64,000 nucleotides of DNA from NCBI RefSeq assembly GCF_051245535.1, contig NZ_CP195303.1, positions 124,001 to 188,000 of the forward strand. Reading direction: 5' to 3'. Each line of letters begins with the position of its first letter. Position 1 is the first letter of the stretch. The notes beneath the pieces are model-generated. The model ran no database searches, was not told the origin of the DNA, and worked only from the letters and a program-made list of their open reading frames with translations. Positions 43,129 through 51,274 of the stretch are shown here, piece by piece. This stretch comes from Micavibrio aeruginosavorus_D. Its GTDB lineage: Bacteria > Pseudomonadota > Alphaproteobacteria > Micavibrionales > Micavibrionaceae. Position numbers and translations under genes: made by a program.

Positions 43129-44199
43129 TTATCCGTGCAGAACATACGCACCAAGCCCGCGCCAGAATCCCATTTCGCGGCGCAGGTGTTTGCAATATTG
43201 CCCGACAATTTTATTGGCGACATGATCCGTCGTGTTTTTAACATTGATCGGTGGGCTGGTTAACGGTTCGTGCCGTGCCACTTTGTCAAAATTTCTAACG
43301 GCGCCGGATCTCAGCAAAGAGGCGGGCATGTCGAATCCGCAAAAGTTAAAAGCATAGAGGGCGCGCCCACGACTGAGCGTTTCCGACAAAATGGATTTTG
43401 AATCACCGTACAGGATAATATGCTCTGATCGGTCAATCAGCCCGAGATAGGGGTTATAGGCCCCGTCTTTCCGCCCTTTTTGAAAATCATAGCCTAGAAT
43501 GTTGACCTGATTTTCCAGCCCCAGATTGCGCGCCGTAGAAAACAGGCCAGCCATCATCTCAGTGTATGAATCCGTATCCGTGCGGCGTCCGCCACAAACG
43601 AAGATCGTGGATTCAGGCAATGATTTTAATTTCGGCAGCAATTTTTCGGCTAGGCCGTATGAACCGTGATCGGCCATCATCACGGTGATAATCGGGCCTT
43701 TAATATCTTTGTACGCTTGTTCAAAAAGCTGTCCGTGTTCGTGCAGCAATGCGGGTGTGATGTGGTGCGGCACCAGATCGAAGCGACCCGCATACATGCG
43801 TGCAAGGGCTTCGTTAATGTTATTGACGACATAGGTTTTTTTCCCGTCCTTGCTACGCTCATTAAAGAGGTTGATGTGCGGGAATACAGCATTGGGGTCG
43901 GTCGCCGGGAATAAATGTTTTGGATCGTGGGAGAAAATAATATCCGGCCATCCATATTCGCGCAGATACTCCCCGCGCGCGGCTTCACTGTCGGCAATAT
44001 GGGGATAATCCGTGCGCAGAACATCATCATCGATGTAGCGATATGTGCCGCCCAATTTTTCAGCGACGATTTTTCCCAACCCGACATAACCATGTGAATC
44101 GCCGCGGTCTTTGTCATTGTTGACGGCGCTGACCAGAACTGTGGGGTTCTGGGGGACATAGGACGGCAATGCGGCATTATTGAATATTTTTCTTAGCAT
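43129..44199 (-). CDS. ELM1-like (GT-B-fold) protein
   Basis: A 356-residue protein whose segment order resembles the mitochondrial-fission ELM1 family, a GT-B-like group found in many alphaproteobacteria: PTVLVSAVNNDKDRGDSHG near the start, VPHHITPALLHEHG, ITVMMADHGSYGLAEKLLPKLKSLPE, IFVCGGRRTD, and YGDSKSILSETLSRGRALYAF (parts). Its biochemical role is unknown. A GAGGT site precedes the ATG. It converges on glmM with 3 bases between stops. The base composition is a little AT-richer than its neighbours. Confidence 0.5.
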   Translation of the reverse strand: MLRKIFNNAALPSYVPQNPTVLVSAVNNDKDRGDSHGYVGLGKIVAEKLGGTYRYIDDDVLRTDYPHIADSEAARGEYLREYGWPDIIFSHDPKHLFPATDPNAVFPHINLFNERSKDGKKTYVVNNINEALARMYAGRFDLVPHHITPALLHEHGQLFEQAYKDIKGPIITVMMADHGSYGLAEKLLPKLKSLPESTIFVCGGRRTDTDSYTEMMAGLFSTARNLGLENQVNILGYDFQKGRKDGAYNPYLGLIDRSEHIILYGDSKSILSETLSRGRALYAFNFCGFDMPASLLRSGAVRNFDKVARHEPLTSPPINVKNTTDHVANKIVGQYCKHLRREMGFWRGLGAYVLHG

Positions 44200-44214
44200 T
44201 GTGACCTCAGGTCA

Positions 44215-44238
44215 AATTCGGGGGCCAATTCGGGGGCC
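44215..44238. repeat. tandem 12-base repeat
   Basis: Two copies of AATTCGGGGGCC in a row, 15 bases upstream of the ELM1-like gene start. Possibly a replication-slippage product or part of a promoter region. Confidence 0.6.
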
Positions 44239-44287
44239 AAATCCGGCAAAGATTTTCGTTTTTATCACGGGGTTATGTTTTATGACA

Positions 44288-44323
44288 ATAAAAATCACCC
44301 CGGCCGAGGAGGGGGCCGGGGTG
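44288..44323 (-). terminator. intrinsic terminator of the aldo/keto reductase gene
   Basis: A 10-base perfect stem CACCCCGGCC / GGCCGGGGTG; on the minus strand it is followed by ATTTTTATT. It lies 41 bases after the reductase stop. Confidence 0.85.
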
Positions 44324-44363
44324 TCGGGGAGATCAAGCTTTAAATCTGTTATTTTTCAGTCCG

Positions 44364-45398
44364 TTACCATTTGACGGGCTTCGGGTTCCGTTCCTCAAAC
44401 CCCATCTGGTGCCAGTATGGATAGGCCGGGGTTTTGCGGCTGACATTGTCCAGCCGTTCAATCTGGTCGGCGTTTAAGGTCCAGCCCAGTGCCCCCAGAT
44501 TTTGGCGCAGCTGTTCCTCGGTCCGGGCGCCGATGACGATGTTGGAAATGGTCGGGCGCGTGGTCAGCCAGTTCAGGGCGACCTGTGGAATGGTTTTTCC
44601 GGTTTCCTTGGCAATCTCATCCAGCACGTCGACAATGTTATAGAGGTGTTCTTCGTTCACCTCTGGTCCGCCAACGGCACCGGATTCGTTGGCCATGCGG
44701 CCTTCGGTTGGTTTTTGTCCGCGACGGATTTTTCCGGTCAGGCGACCCCAACCCAGCGGGCTCCACACCATTGTTCCCAATCCTTGATCCTGCGCCAATG
44801 GCATCAATTCCCATTCATAATCGCGGTTGGCCAGAGAGTAATAACCTTGATACGCGACATAGCGCGCAAGGCCGTCGCGTTCCGATGTGGCCAGCGATTT
44901 CATCACATGCCAGCCCGAGAAGTTGGAACAGCCGATATAACGAATCTTGCCCGCTGTGACCAAATCATCCAGCGCGCGCAGCGTTTCATCAACCGGGGTC
45001 AGGGCGTCAAAACCGTGCATGAAATACACGTCGATATGATCGGTGCCCAGACGTTTCAAACTGTCTTCGCACGCTTTGATCAGGTGGAAGCGGGATGATC
45101 CCTTGTCGTTCGGTCCATCACCCATGCTGAACGTTGCTTTGGTGGAAATCAGCATGTCATTCCGGCGGCCCTTAATCGCCGCGCCCAAAACTTCTTCCGA
45201 TGCGCCGGCGGAATAAATGTTGGCGGTGTCGAAAAAGTTAATGCCCGATTCCATGCAAATATCGATCAACCGGCTGGCGGCCTTTACATCGGTATCGCCC
45301 CAGACTTTGAAAAATTCCGTGGTACCGCCAAAGGTGGCCGTGCCAAAGCTGAACACGGGTACTTTCAGGCCGGAGCGGCCCAACTGTCTGAATTCCAT
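44364..45398 (-). CDS. aldo/keto reductase
   Basis: An NADPH-dependent oxidoreductase of 344 residues with a TIM-barrel fold. The catalytic residues of the family are placed as expected: Asp and Tyr in NFFDTANIYSAG, Lys in LISTKATFSMG and His in DVYFMHGFD. The later NWLTTRPTISNIVIGART is the cofactor-binding segment. AAAGG lies ~10 bases ahead of the ATG. No physiological substrate can be assigned. Confidence 0.92.
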   Translation of the reverse strand: MEFRQLGRSGLKVPVFSFGTATFGGTTEFFKVWGDTDVKAASRLIDICMESGINFFDTANIYSAGASEEVLGAAIKGRRNDMLISTKATFSMGDGPNDKGSSRFHLIKACEDSLKRLGTDHIDVYFMHGFDALTPVDETLRALDDLVTAGKIRYIGCSNFSGWHVMKSLATSERDGLARYVAYQGYYSLANRDYEWELMPLAQDQGLGTMVWSPLGWGRLTGKIRRGQKPTEGRMANESGAVGGPEVNEEHLYNIVDVLDEIAKETGKTIPQVALNWLTTRPTISNIVIGARTEEQLRQNLGALGWTLNADQIERLDNVSRKTPAYPYWHQMGFEERNPKPVKW

Positions 45399-45578
45399 GG
45401 TTTTTGCCTTTTAATGAGGAGGGGTGAAAAATCTCGTTACCCAATGTGGGGCAATGGGAGGAAAAGAAAAGCCCCGATGGCCCCCTGAATACGGGATTAT
45501 CCCATTGACAAAATCAGATATTTTTCATATTCTTCGGCCAGTTTTTAGGACAGGCCCGATTCGGTGAAAGGACCCCAA

Positions 45579-45851
45579 ATGACCATCAGCAATCAGGACA
45601 AATTGTTTGCCGCCGCTCGGTGCGGGGATAATGCCACCATCCGCCAATTGGCGTTCAGCGACGTTGATTTTGGCGCTCGTGATGAAAAGGGCCGCACCCC
45701 GTTCAATCTGGCCACCCAATATGGTCATGCCGATACGGCCAAAACCATTCTGGCCGCCAAGGAAATGAAATATATGCAGCAACTGGGTCTGGTGGGCGAG
45801 GGCTCCGTGCCGCCGTCCCGTGAGGAAGAGGCCCAAAAGGCCGTTGGTTAA
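45579..45851 (+). CDS. small ankyrin-repeat protein
   Basis: A 90-residue protein with about one and a half ankyrin repeats: DKLFAAARCGDNATIRQLAFS, then DEKGRTPFNLATQYGHADTAKTIL (parts), and a charged tail. ATG 45579 has AAAGGA at a good distance; 45564 is an alternative. Probably a protein-protein interaction module; the partner is unknown. Confidence 0.75.
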   Translation: MTISNQDKLFAAARCGDNATIRQLAFSDVDFGARDEKGRTPFNLATQYGHADTAKTILAAKEMKYMQQLGLVGEGSVPPSREEEAQKAVG

Positions 45852-45882
45852 GCTGCTGAGAATGCGGAAATAATGTTTTTTC

Positions 45883-45914
45883 AAACCGACCCTTGAATAC
45901 AGGGGTCGGTTTAT
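45883..45914. terminator. hairpin after the ankyrin gene
   Basis: Arms AAACCGACCC and GGGTCGGTTT with a 10-base loop. The T-run after it is short, so it may be a weak terminator for the ankyrin gene. Confidence 0.55.
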
Positions 45915-45952
45915 GTTTGTGTACACCGTAACAGCCAACAATGGAGTTTATT

Positions 45953-47245
45953 ATGGCGAATGTCGCGGTCATCGGGTCCCAATGGGGTGACGAGGGCAAG
46001 GGTAAGATTGTCGATTGGTTATCCTCGCGGGCCGATGTGGTTGTCCGTTTCCAAGGTGGTCACAATGCGGGTCACACGCTGGTGATCGACGGGGTGACCT
46101 ATAAACTCCATCTGTTGCCGTCCGGTGTTGTGCGCGGTGGCAAACTCTCCATCATCGGCAACGGTGTCGTGATCGACCCGTGGGCGCTGATGAAAGAAAT
46201 TGGCGATGTACGCGCGCAGGGCGTTGAAATTTCACCGGAGAATTTGATCGTCGCCGACAACGCATCCCTGATCCTGCCGGTTCATTCGGCGGTTGATAAA
46301 GCGTTTGAAGCCGCGCGCGGTAAAAAATCCATCGGCACGACGGGCCGTGGCATTGGCCCGTGTTACGAAGACAAGGTCGCGCGCCGTGGTATCCGCGTGT
46401 GCGATCTGGCCGATGATGAATTGTTGATGGAAAAGATCGAACGTTTGTTGATGCATCACAACACCTTCCTGAAAGGTCTGGGTGCGGAAACGATCGAGCC
46501 GAAAACAATCTATGATTCACTGGTGCAAATTCGTGGCGATATTCTGCAATTCGCCGCGCCCGTCTGGCAACGTCTGGACGCCGCCAACAAGAACGGAGAG
46601 AAAATTCTGTTCGAAGGCGCGCAGGGCATCATGCTGGATGTCGATCATGGCACCTATCCGTATGTGACATCGTCCAACACCGTGGCGGCCCAGGCCGCAA
46701 CCGGGTCGGGCGTTGGTCCGCGCACGGTGGGTTATGTTCTGGGTATTACCAAGGCGTACACAACGCGCGTTGGGTCTGGTCCGTTCCCGACTGAATTGAT
46801 GGATGATGATGGTGAAACGCTGGGTCGTCGCGGTCATGAATTCGGCACCACCACCGGGCGGAAACGCCGTTGCGGCTGGTTTGATGCGGTGCAGGTGCGT
46901 CAGGCGATTAAAACATCCGGCATTGACGGTATTGCCCTGACCAAGCTGGACGTGCTGGACACGTTTGCGGAGATCAAGGTTTGCGTTGGTTATGACCTGA
47001 ACGGCGTCCGTCTGGACCGCCTGCCCGCCGGGCAGAAGGATCAGGCCGCGGTGACCCCGATTTTCGAAACCATCGAAGGCTGGCAGGAAAGCACCCAAGG
47101 GGCGCGTAGCTGGGCCGATCTGCCCGCCAAGGCGATTAAATACATCCGCCGTCTGGAAGAGCTGATCGAAACCCCGGTCTCGATGGTCTCCACCAGCCCG
47201 GAACGGGATGACACCATTTTGGTGCAGGACCCGTTCGCGGCCTGA
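45953..47245 (+). CDS. purA: adenylosuccinate synthetase
   Basis: Joins IMP and aspartate with GTP to make adenylosuccinate on the way to AMP. 430 residues from ATG 45953, which has GGAG eight bases upstream (an in-frame ATG at 45941 lies inside that region). Seen: GSQWGDEGKGKIVD at the front, GGHNAGHT, GTTGRGIGPCYEDK, and VGSGPFPTEL, the standard set. A long hairpin follows the stop. Confidence 0.97.
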   Translation: MANVAVIGSQWGDEGKGKIVDWLSSRADVVVRFQGGHNAGHTLVIDGVTYKLHLLPSGVVRGGKLSIIGNGVVIDPWALMKEIGDVRAQGVEISPENLIVADNASLILPVHSAVDKAFEAARGKKSIGTTGRGIGPCYEDKVARRGIRVCDLADDELLMEKIERLLMHHNTFLKGLGAETIEPKTIYDSLVQIRGDILQFAAPVWQRLDAANKNGEKILFEGAQGIMLDVDHGTYPYVTSSNTVAAQAATGSGVGPRTVGYVLGITKAYTTRVGSGPFPTELMDDDGETLGRRGHEFGTTTGRKRRCGWFDAVQVRQAIKTSGIDGIALTKLDVLDTFAEIKVCVGYDLNGVRLDRLPAGQKDQAAVTPIFETIEGWQESTQGARSWADLPAKAIKYIRRLEELIETPVSMVSTSPERDDTILVQDPFAA

Positions 47246-47285
47246 GTCTTGCGGGTTTTACAAAAACCGGATTGAGATATACAAT

Positions 47286-47319
47286 GAAGAAAGCGGTGTC
47301 ATGCAACACCGCTTTCTTC
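47286..47319 (+). terminator. long hairpin after purA
   Basis: A perfect 14-base stem GAAGAAAGCGGTGT / ACACCGCTTTCTTC with a 6-base loop, 40 bases after the purA stop. The following GTTCTG is not T-rich, but the stem is very stable. It argues that the next gene starts downstream, at 47355. Confidence 0.65.
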
Positions 47320-47354
47320 GTTCTGACAAATCCTCGCCCCGGTTCTTCGCCCGT

Positions 47355-49487
47355 ATGACCTCTGATAACGCCACAGAAAAGGCCGAAAATGCCGCCCCGG
47401 TGACCGAACCGGCGGGGGATGCTGCTCCATCAGCGGCGGAAGCCGATGCGGCTCCGGTTGCATCAGGTGGTTCTGGGGGCGTGACCTCGCTGGCGGATAA
47501 ATTCTTTATCCATCCGCAAAAACCCCTTCCGCAATTTGATCAGGGCCCTGTGAAGGCCTATAGCGTGACACAGGGGCGGGATGCCGTTTCGGTGGATCAT
47601 TTCGCCCTGATCTGCGAACCGCATCTGACGCCACGGGCGCGATTGGCGGGGGCGTATAACGGTATTTCCAATCCGAATGTGATCCGGTTGGTGGGCTCTG
47701 GCGTCATCTACTGGCCGCCCACATCGGAAGAACGTTACACCTTTATCTACGAAAAGCCGGTTGGGCCGCCTTTGATGCGGCATAATGAGTTCAAGGGGCT
47801 GGATATGAAGCCGGACATTGTCGTGTCCAGCATTATTCGCCCATTGGTGGCCGCGCTGGCCGATATTCGCGACCGGGATATGGCGCACGGCAATGTACGC
47901 CCGTCAAATATCTTTGCGGCGATGTCGGGCGATGTGATTGACCGCATTGTTCTGGGTGATTGCCTGTCTACGCCGCCGTCCTATGCGCAACCCACCATCT
48001 TTGAAACGATTGAACGCGCCATGGCCGACCCCATTGGCCGCGGTTTGCCATCACAGGAAGATGATATGTATGCGCTGGGCGTGACGTTGGCGCTGCTGCT
48101 GCGCTCACGCGACCCGACGGAGGGGATGAGCAACGAAGACATCATTCGCCAGAAGATCGAGAATGGAAGCTACACAGCTTTGCTCAGCCGGGATCGGTTT
48201 ACGGGGGCGATTCTGGAGCCTTTGCGCGGGCTTCTTTATGACGACCCGGGGCAACGCTGGACGATCGAAGATTTGCAGCAATGGATGGACGGGCAACGGC
48301 TGAGCCCGAAACAGGCCGCCAAGAAGGTCAAAGCCGCACGGCCTTTGCATTTTCTTGAAGAACGCTATTTCCGCCCAACGCTTCTGGCTATGGATTTACA
48401 CAAGGATCCGGGGGCTGCGGTTCAGCTGGTTGAAAACAACCATATGGAACAATGGATCAGCCGGTCACTGGATGACCCGCAAGTGATGAAGCGGTATGAA
48501 AGCGTGGTCGAAAGCATGACCGAGCTGGGGCGTGGGGCCGGGTATTGGGACCGGCTGCTCTGCCGTTTGTCCATTGCGCTCGATCCCGATGCGCCCATTC
48601 GGTACAAGGGGTTGTCGTTGACGCCAGATGGCATGGGCACGGCGCTGGCGCAGGCGGTGGTTAAAAAAGAAGATATCGCACCCTATGCGGAATTGATTTC
48701 GCAACAAACGGTGATGTTCTGGGTTGGGGCGGCCCCGGCGGCGCAAATGGATGTGGGGGTTCTGGTCGGCCGTTTTGATGCCTGCCGTGCCTTCCTGCGT
48801 CAAACTTCGCCGGCCTACGGTATTGAGCGATGCCTGTATTTTCTCAATTCTGAATGCCATTGCCTGAGCGACAAGCTCAAGGGCTATATGGTTCGCACAC
48901 CAGAAGATTTGCTGCGTGCGTTTGAAAAAATTTCATCGTCGCCAAAACGCCCTGAATTGTTTCTGGATCGGCATGTCACGGCGTTTCTGTCTGTGAAAGA
49001 CCGCAAGGACATTGACCCCTATTTGATCGAACTGAGCGCGGACGAGCCGTATAAACGCATTTTGGGCAATATCAAAACGCTGGCCACTATTCAGCAACGC
49101 GCCCGCATGGAAAAAATGCCCGGCATTTGTGGATGGATGGCGGATATTCTGGACCCGGTTCTGGCGCAACTGCATGACCGCGATTTGCGCGTCAGCATGG
49201 GGGAAAAAATCCGTAAAATTGCGGCGGGTGGCGATATTACAAAAATTGCGGCCCTTCTGGACGATCCAAAAATCACACAGGACGATACGAAGGCGTACAA
49301 CGATGCGCGGATGGATTATTTCAAGCTCCGCAAGGAAAGCATGGAATTGCAAGCCGACATGGCCGACCCGGACCGCATAAGATTAACCACGGGTCGTGAA
49401 ATGGCGGCGATTTTCTCCTGCGTTCTGGCCGGGGTGATCATGTTGTTTTTTGCCTTTATGTTCTTCACGAAATCATCCGGGCTCTAG
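47355..49487 (+). CDS. membrane-anchored pseudokinase-like protein ahead of the Tad locus
   Basis: A 710-residue protein with an Ala/Glu/Pro-rich N-terminal tail (~1-45) and a Ser/Thr-kinase-like domain (~60-330). The catalytic loop reads H178-G-N-V-R-P-S-N185, so the HRD Asp is Asn180; D202 in VLGDCLS sits at the DFG position, and I see no VAIK-type lysine in the N-lobe. Activation-loop-like SQEDDMYALGVTLALLL follows. The rest (~340-680) is helical and unrecognised, with a single membrane helix near the C-terminus (~684-705). I infer an inactive kinase fold used as a scaffold or sensor. It precedes a small membrane protein by 12 bases and the Tad minor pilin genes, suggesting a link to the pilus. 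Start 47355 avoids the purA hairpin. Confidence 0.65.
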   Translation: MTSDNATEKAENAAPVTEPAGDAAPSAAEADAAPVASGGSGGVTSLADKFFIHPQKPLPQFDQGPVKAYSVTQGRDAVSVDHFALICEPHLTPRARLAGAYNGISNPNVIRLVGSGVIYWPPTSEERYTFIYEKPVGPPLMRHNEFKGLDMKPDIVVSSIIRPLVAALADIRDRDMAHGNVRPSNIFAAMSGDVIDRIVLGDCLSTPPSYAQPTIFETIERAMADPIGRGLPSQEDDMYALGVTLALLLRSRDPTEGMSNEDIIRQKIENGSYTALLSRDRFTGAILEPLRGLLYDDPGQRWTIEDLQQWMDGQRLSPKQAAKKVKAARPLHFLEERYFRPTLLAMDLHKDPGAAVQLVENNHMEQWISRSLDDPQVMKRYESVVESMTELGRGAGYWDRLLCRLSIALDPDAPIRYKGLSLTPDGMGTALAQAVVKKEDIAPYAELISQQTVMFWVGAAPAAQMDVGVLVGRFDACRAFLRQTSPAYGIERCLYFLNSECHCLSDKLKGYMVRTPEDLLRAFEKISSSPKRPELFLDRHVTAFLSVKDRKDIDPYLIELSADEPYKRILGNIKTLATIQQRARMEKMPGICGWMADILDPVLAQLHDRDLRVSMGEKIRKIAAGGDITKIAALLDDPKITQDDTKAYNDARMDYFKLRKESMELQADMADPDRIRLTTGREMAAIFSCVLAGVIMLFFAFMFFTKSSGL

Positions 49488-49499
49488 GAGCGCAGTTCC

Positions 49500-50024
49500 A
49501 TGGCGGCGGCAAAAAAGAAGCGTAAAAAACCGATAACGTGGCAAGGGCAGGTTCTTCTGCTCTTTGCTTTCATTCTGTCGATTGTTTTTTTACCGACCAG
49601 CATTTTGATTTTTTTCGGGATGTTACCCACTCTCGTGGCCAATTTTATTGGCCGTGGGAGGGAGGGCAGCCGGGGCCTCACCGTTGGGGCGATGAATTTT
49701 GCCGGGTGTTTTCCGTTTATTCTCGATCTCTGGACATCACGCAATACGGTCGAACAAGCCGTGTCCATGCTGTTTGATCCGCGTACGATCGTGGTGATGT
49801 ATTGCGCGGCGGCTGTCGGATATTTGATCGATTGGGCGGTTTCGGGTCTGGTCGGCAACATTTTGGTGCAGCAGGCCAAATCCCGCATCGCCGCGATTGA
49901 TGAAAAACAGGCCGCCATGGTCAAGCGTTGGGGGCATGAGGTCACGGGCGAAGTCGCCCTGGATGAGCAGGGATTCCCGGTGGAAGATGATGGGCCCGTG
50001 GGGTCGCGGGCGAAGAAGAGTTGA
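49500..50024 (+). CDS. small membrane protein of unknown function
   Basis: A 174-residue protein with a basic start (AAAKKKRKKP), two close membrane segments at ~16-50 (LLLFAFILSIVFLPTSILIFF), a third at ~65-75 and a fourth near ~93-118 (VVMYCAAAVGYLIDWAVSGLVG), and a polar tail. It is 12 bases after the pseudokinase gene and 140 bases before the first TadE-like gene. Not recognised; I infer a partner of the pseudokinase. Confidence 0.7.
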   Translation: MAAAKKKRKKPITWQGQVLLLFAFILSIVFLPTSILIFFGMLPTLVANFIGRGREGSRGLTVGAMNFAGCFPFILDLWTSRNTVEQAVSMLFDPRTIVVMYCAAAVGYLIDWAVSGLVGNILVQQAKSRIAAIDEKQAAMVKRWGHEVTGEVALDEQGFPVEDDGPVGSRAKKS

Positions 50025-50164
50025 GATTAAGCTTAAAATTTTATCTGCTTTTACAATGCCTTTGATCAACAGTTCACTCTCCCTTAAGCGCAAAAAACGA
50101 TAATGGAAGATGGGTTTTTCGGCTCTTACGCGGAGCCCGAGGCCGAATCCGGGGAATACGAAAC

Positions 50165-50716
50165 ATGGGAATGCTCTATCGGGGGCGCAAGCTTTTGTCC
50201 TTCTGGCGCGATACGCGGGGTTCCACCGCGGTCGAATTTGGCCTTGTCGCCATTCCTTTCATCTTCATGACCATCGGCATTATTGAACTGGCTCTGGTCT
50301 TCGCCGCCGTCAATATGCTGGAGGGGGGGGTTGCAGAAGCTTCACGCATGATCCGCACAGGACAGTTGCAGCAAGAAGGAGGCGATCCGGAAGAGACGTT
50401 TCGTGAAGCGCTCTGCGCACATGCCTTGGTGTTGATTAAGTGCGATGGAATCGTCATTGAATCAATCGCGATTGAAGACAATACCTTTGAAGGTATATCC
50501 GAACTTGTCCCGGAATATGATGAAGATGGAAACCTGATCCCGTCCGGCTTCGAGTTGGGTGAGGTGAGCGATGTCGTGCTTGTGCGTGTGGCCTATCGCT
50601 ACCAATTTATGACCCCGCTTTTTGGTGATATTTTTTCAAACCAGCCGGATCGCGCTTATCCAATGATGGCCACAGCGGTCATGCGGACAGAGCCGTATGA
50701 ATTTGAGGATGAATAA
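50165..50716 (+). CDS. tadE: TadE-like minor pilin
   Basis: A 183-residue pseudopilin: a short basic leader, then RDTRGSTAVEFGLVAIPFIFMTIGIIELALVF (parts), the TadE N-terminal helix with the Glu after the processing site (VEFG). The periplasmic part is acidic. The GGGGAA site is about 9 bases ahead of ATG. It ends one base before the start of the next TadE-like gene, so the two are tightly coupled. Confidence 0.88.
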   Translation: MGMLYRGRKLLSFWRDTRGSTAVEFGLVAIPFIFMTIGIIELALVFAAVNMLEGGVAEASRMIRTGQLQQEGGDPEETFREALCAHALVLIKCDGIVIESIAIEDNTFEGISELVPEYDEDGNLIPSGFELGEVSDVVLVRVAYRYQFMTPLFGDIFSNQPDRAYPMMATAVMRTEPYEFEDE

Positions 50717-51259
50717 ATGAAAAAATATCCTCAAATTTTGCGCTGGTGGGTGGATCAAAGGGCTTCTATTGCGGCAGAGGCCGGAATTTTCGTTCCCATT
50801 CTGTTTAGCATGTTGGTCGCGGTGTACGATATCGGCACGGCCATTCTGGTGAATCAGAAAGCCATTAACGCGTCACAGATGACGGCCGATTTGATTGCCC
50901 GTGAAATCAGTTTGAATGATCAGCAGGTCGAAGATGCGATGGATGCCGCGCGACAGGCGATGCTGCCGCTTAATCTGACAAATTTTGGCGTTGCGATCGC
51001 CAGTGTGCAATATAACGAAGATAATGAACCGGAAATCCTCTGGCAGGATGTCACCGGTACGGCGGAGGAGTTCGAAGTAGAGGATGCCCCAATCCAGGGA
51101 ACAATTGGCCTTGGGGGCGAAGGGGATGGCATGGTGGTTGTTAAGGTAACCTATAATTATGACCCTGTTTTCTCCGGATCGTTTTTGCCGACAATCCTGA
51201 TACAGGAAGTCAGTTATACGCGCGGCCGCCGTTTGCCAGTTGTGACGCGGATAGAATAA
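50717..51259 (+). CDS. TadE/TadF-like minor pilin
   Basis: A 180-residue protein with the same layout: a short leader, RASIAAEAGIFVPILFSMLVAVYDIG (parts), then an acidic periplasmic part. The EAG replaces the VEFG of the previous protein. It abuts the stop of the TadE-like gene and leads into the TadG-like gene after 15 bases. TadF or a second TadE are both possible names. Confidence 0.85.
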   Translation: MKKYPQILRWWVDQRASIAAEAGIFVPILFSMLVAVYDIGTAILVNQKAINASQMTADLIAREISLNDQQVEDAMDAARQAMLPLNLTNFGVAIASVQYNEDNEPEILWQDVTGTAEEFEVEDAPIQGTIGLGGEGDGMVVVKVTYNYDPVFSGSFLPTILIQEVSYTRGRRLPVVTRIE

Positions 51260-51274
51260 TACAGGGTGATTGAA

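Noticed and set aside
50103..50164. possible short frame starting MEDGFFG ahead of the first TadE gene
   Set aside because: It runs out of frame into tadE and ends soon after; no ribosome binding site or family support.
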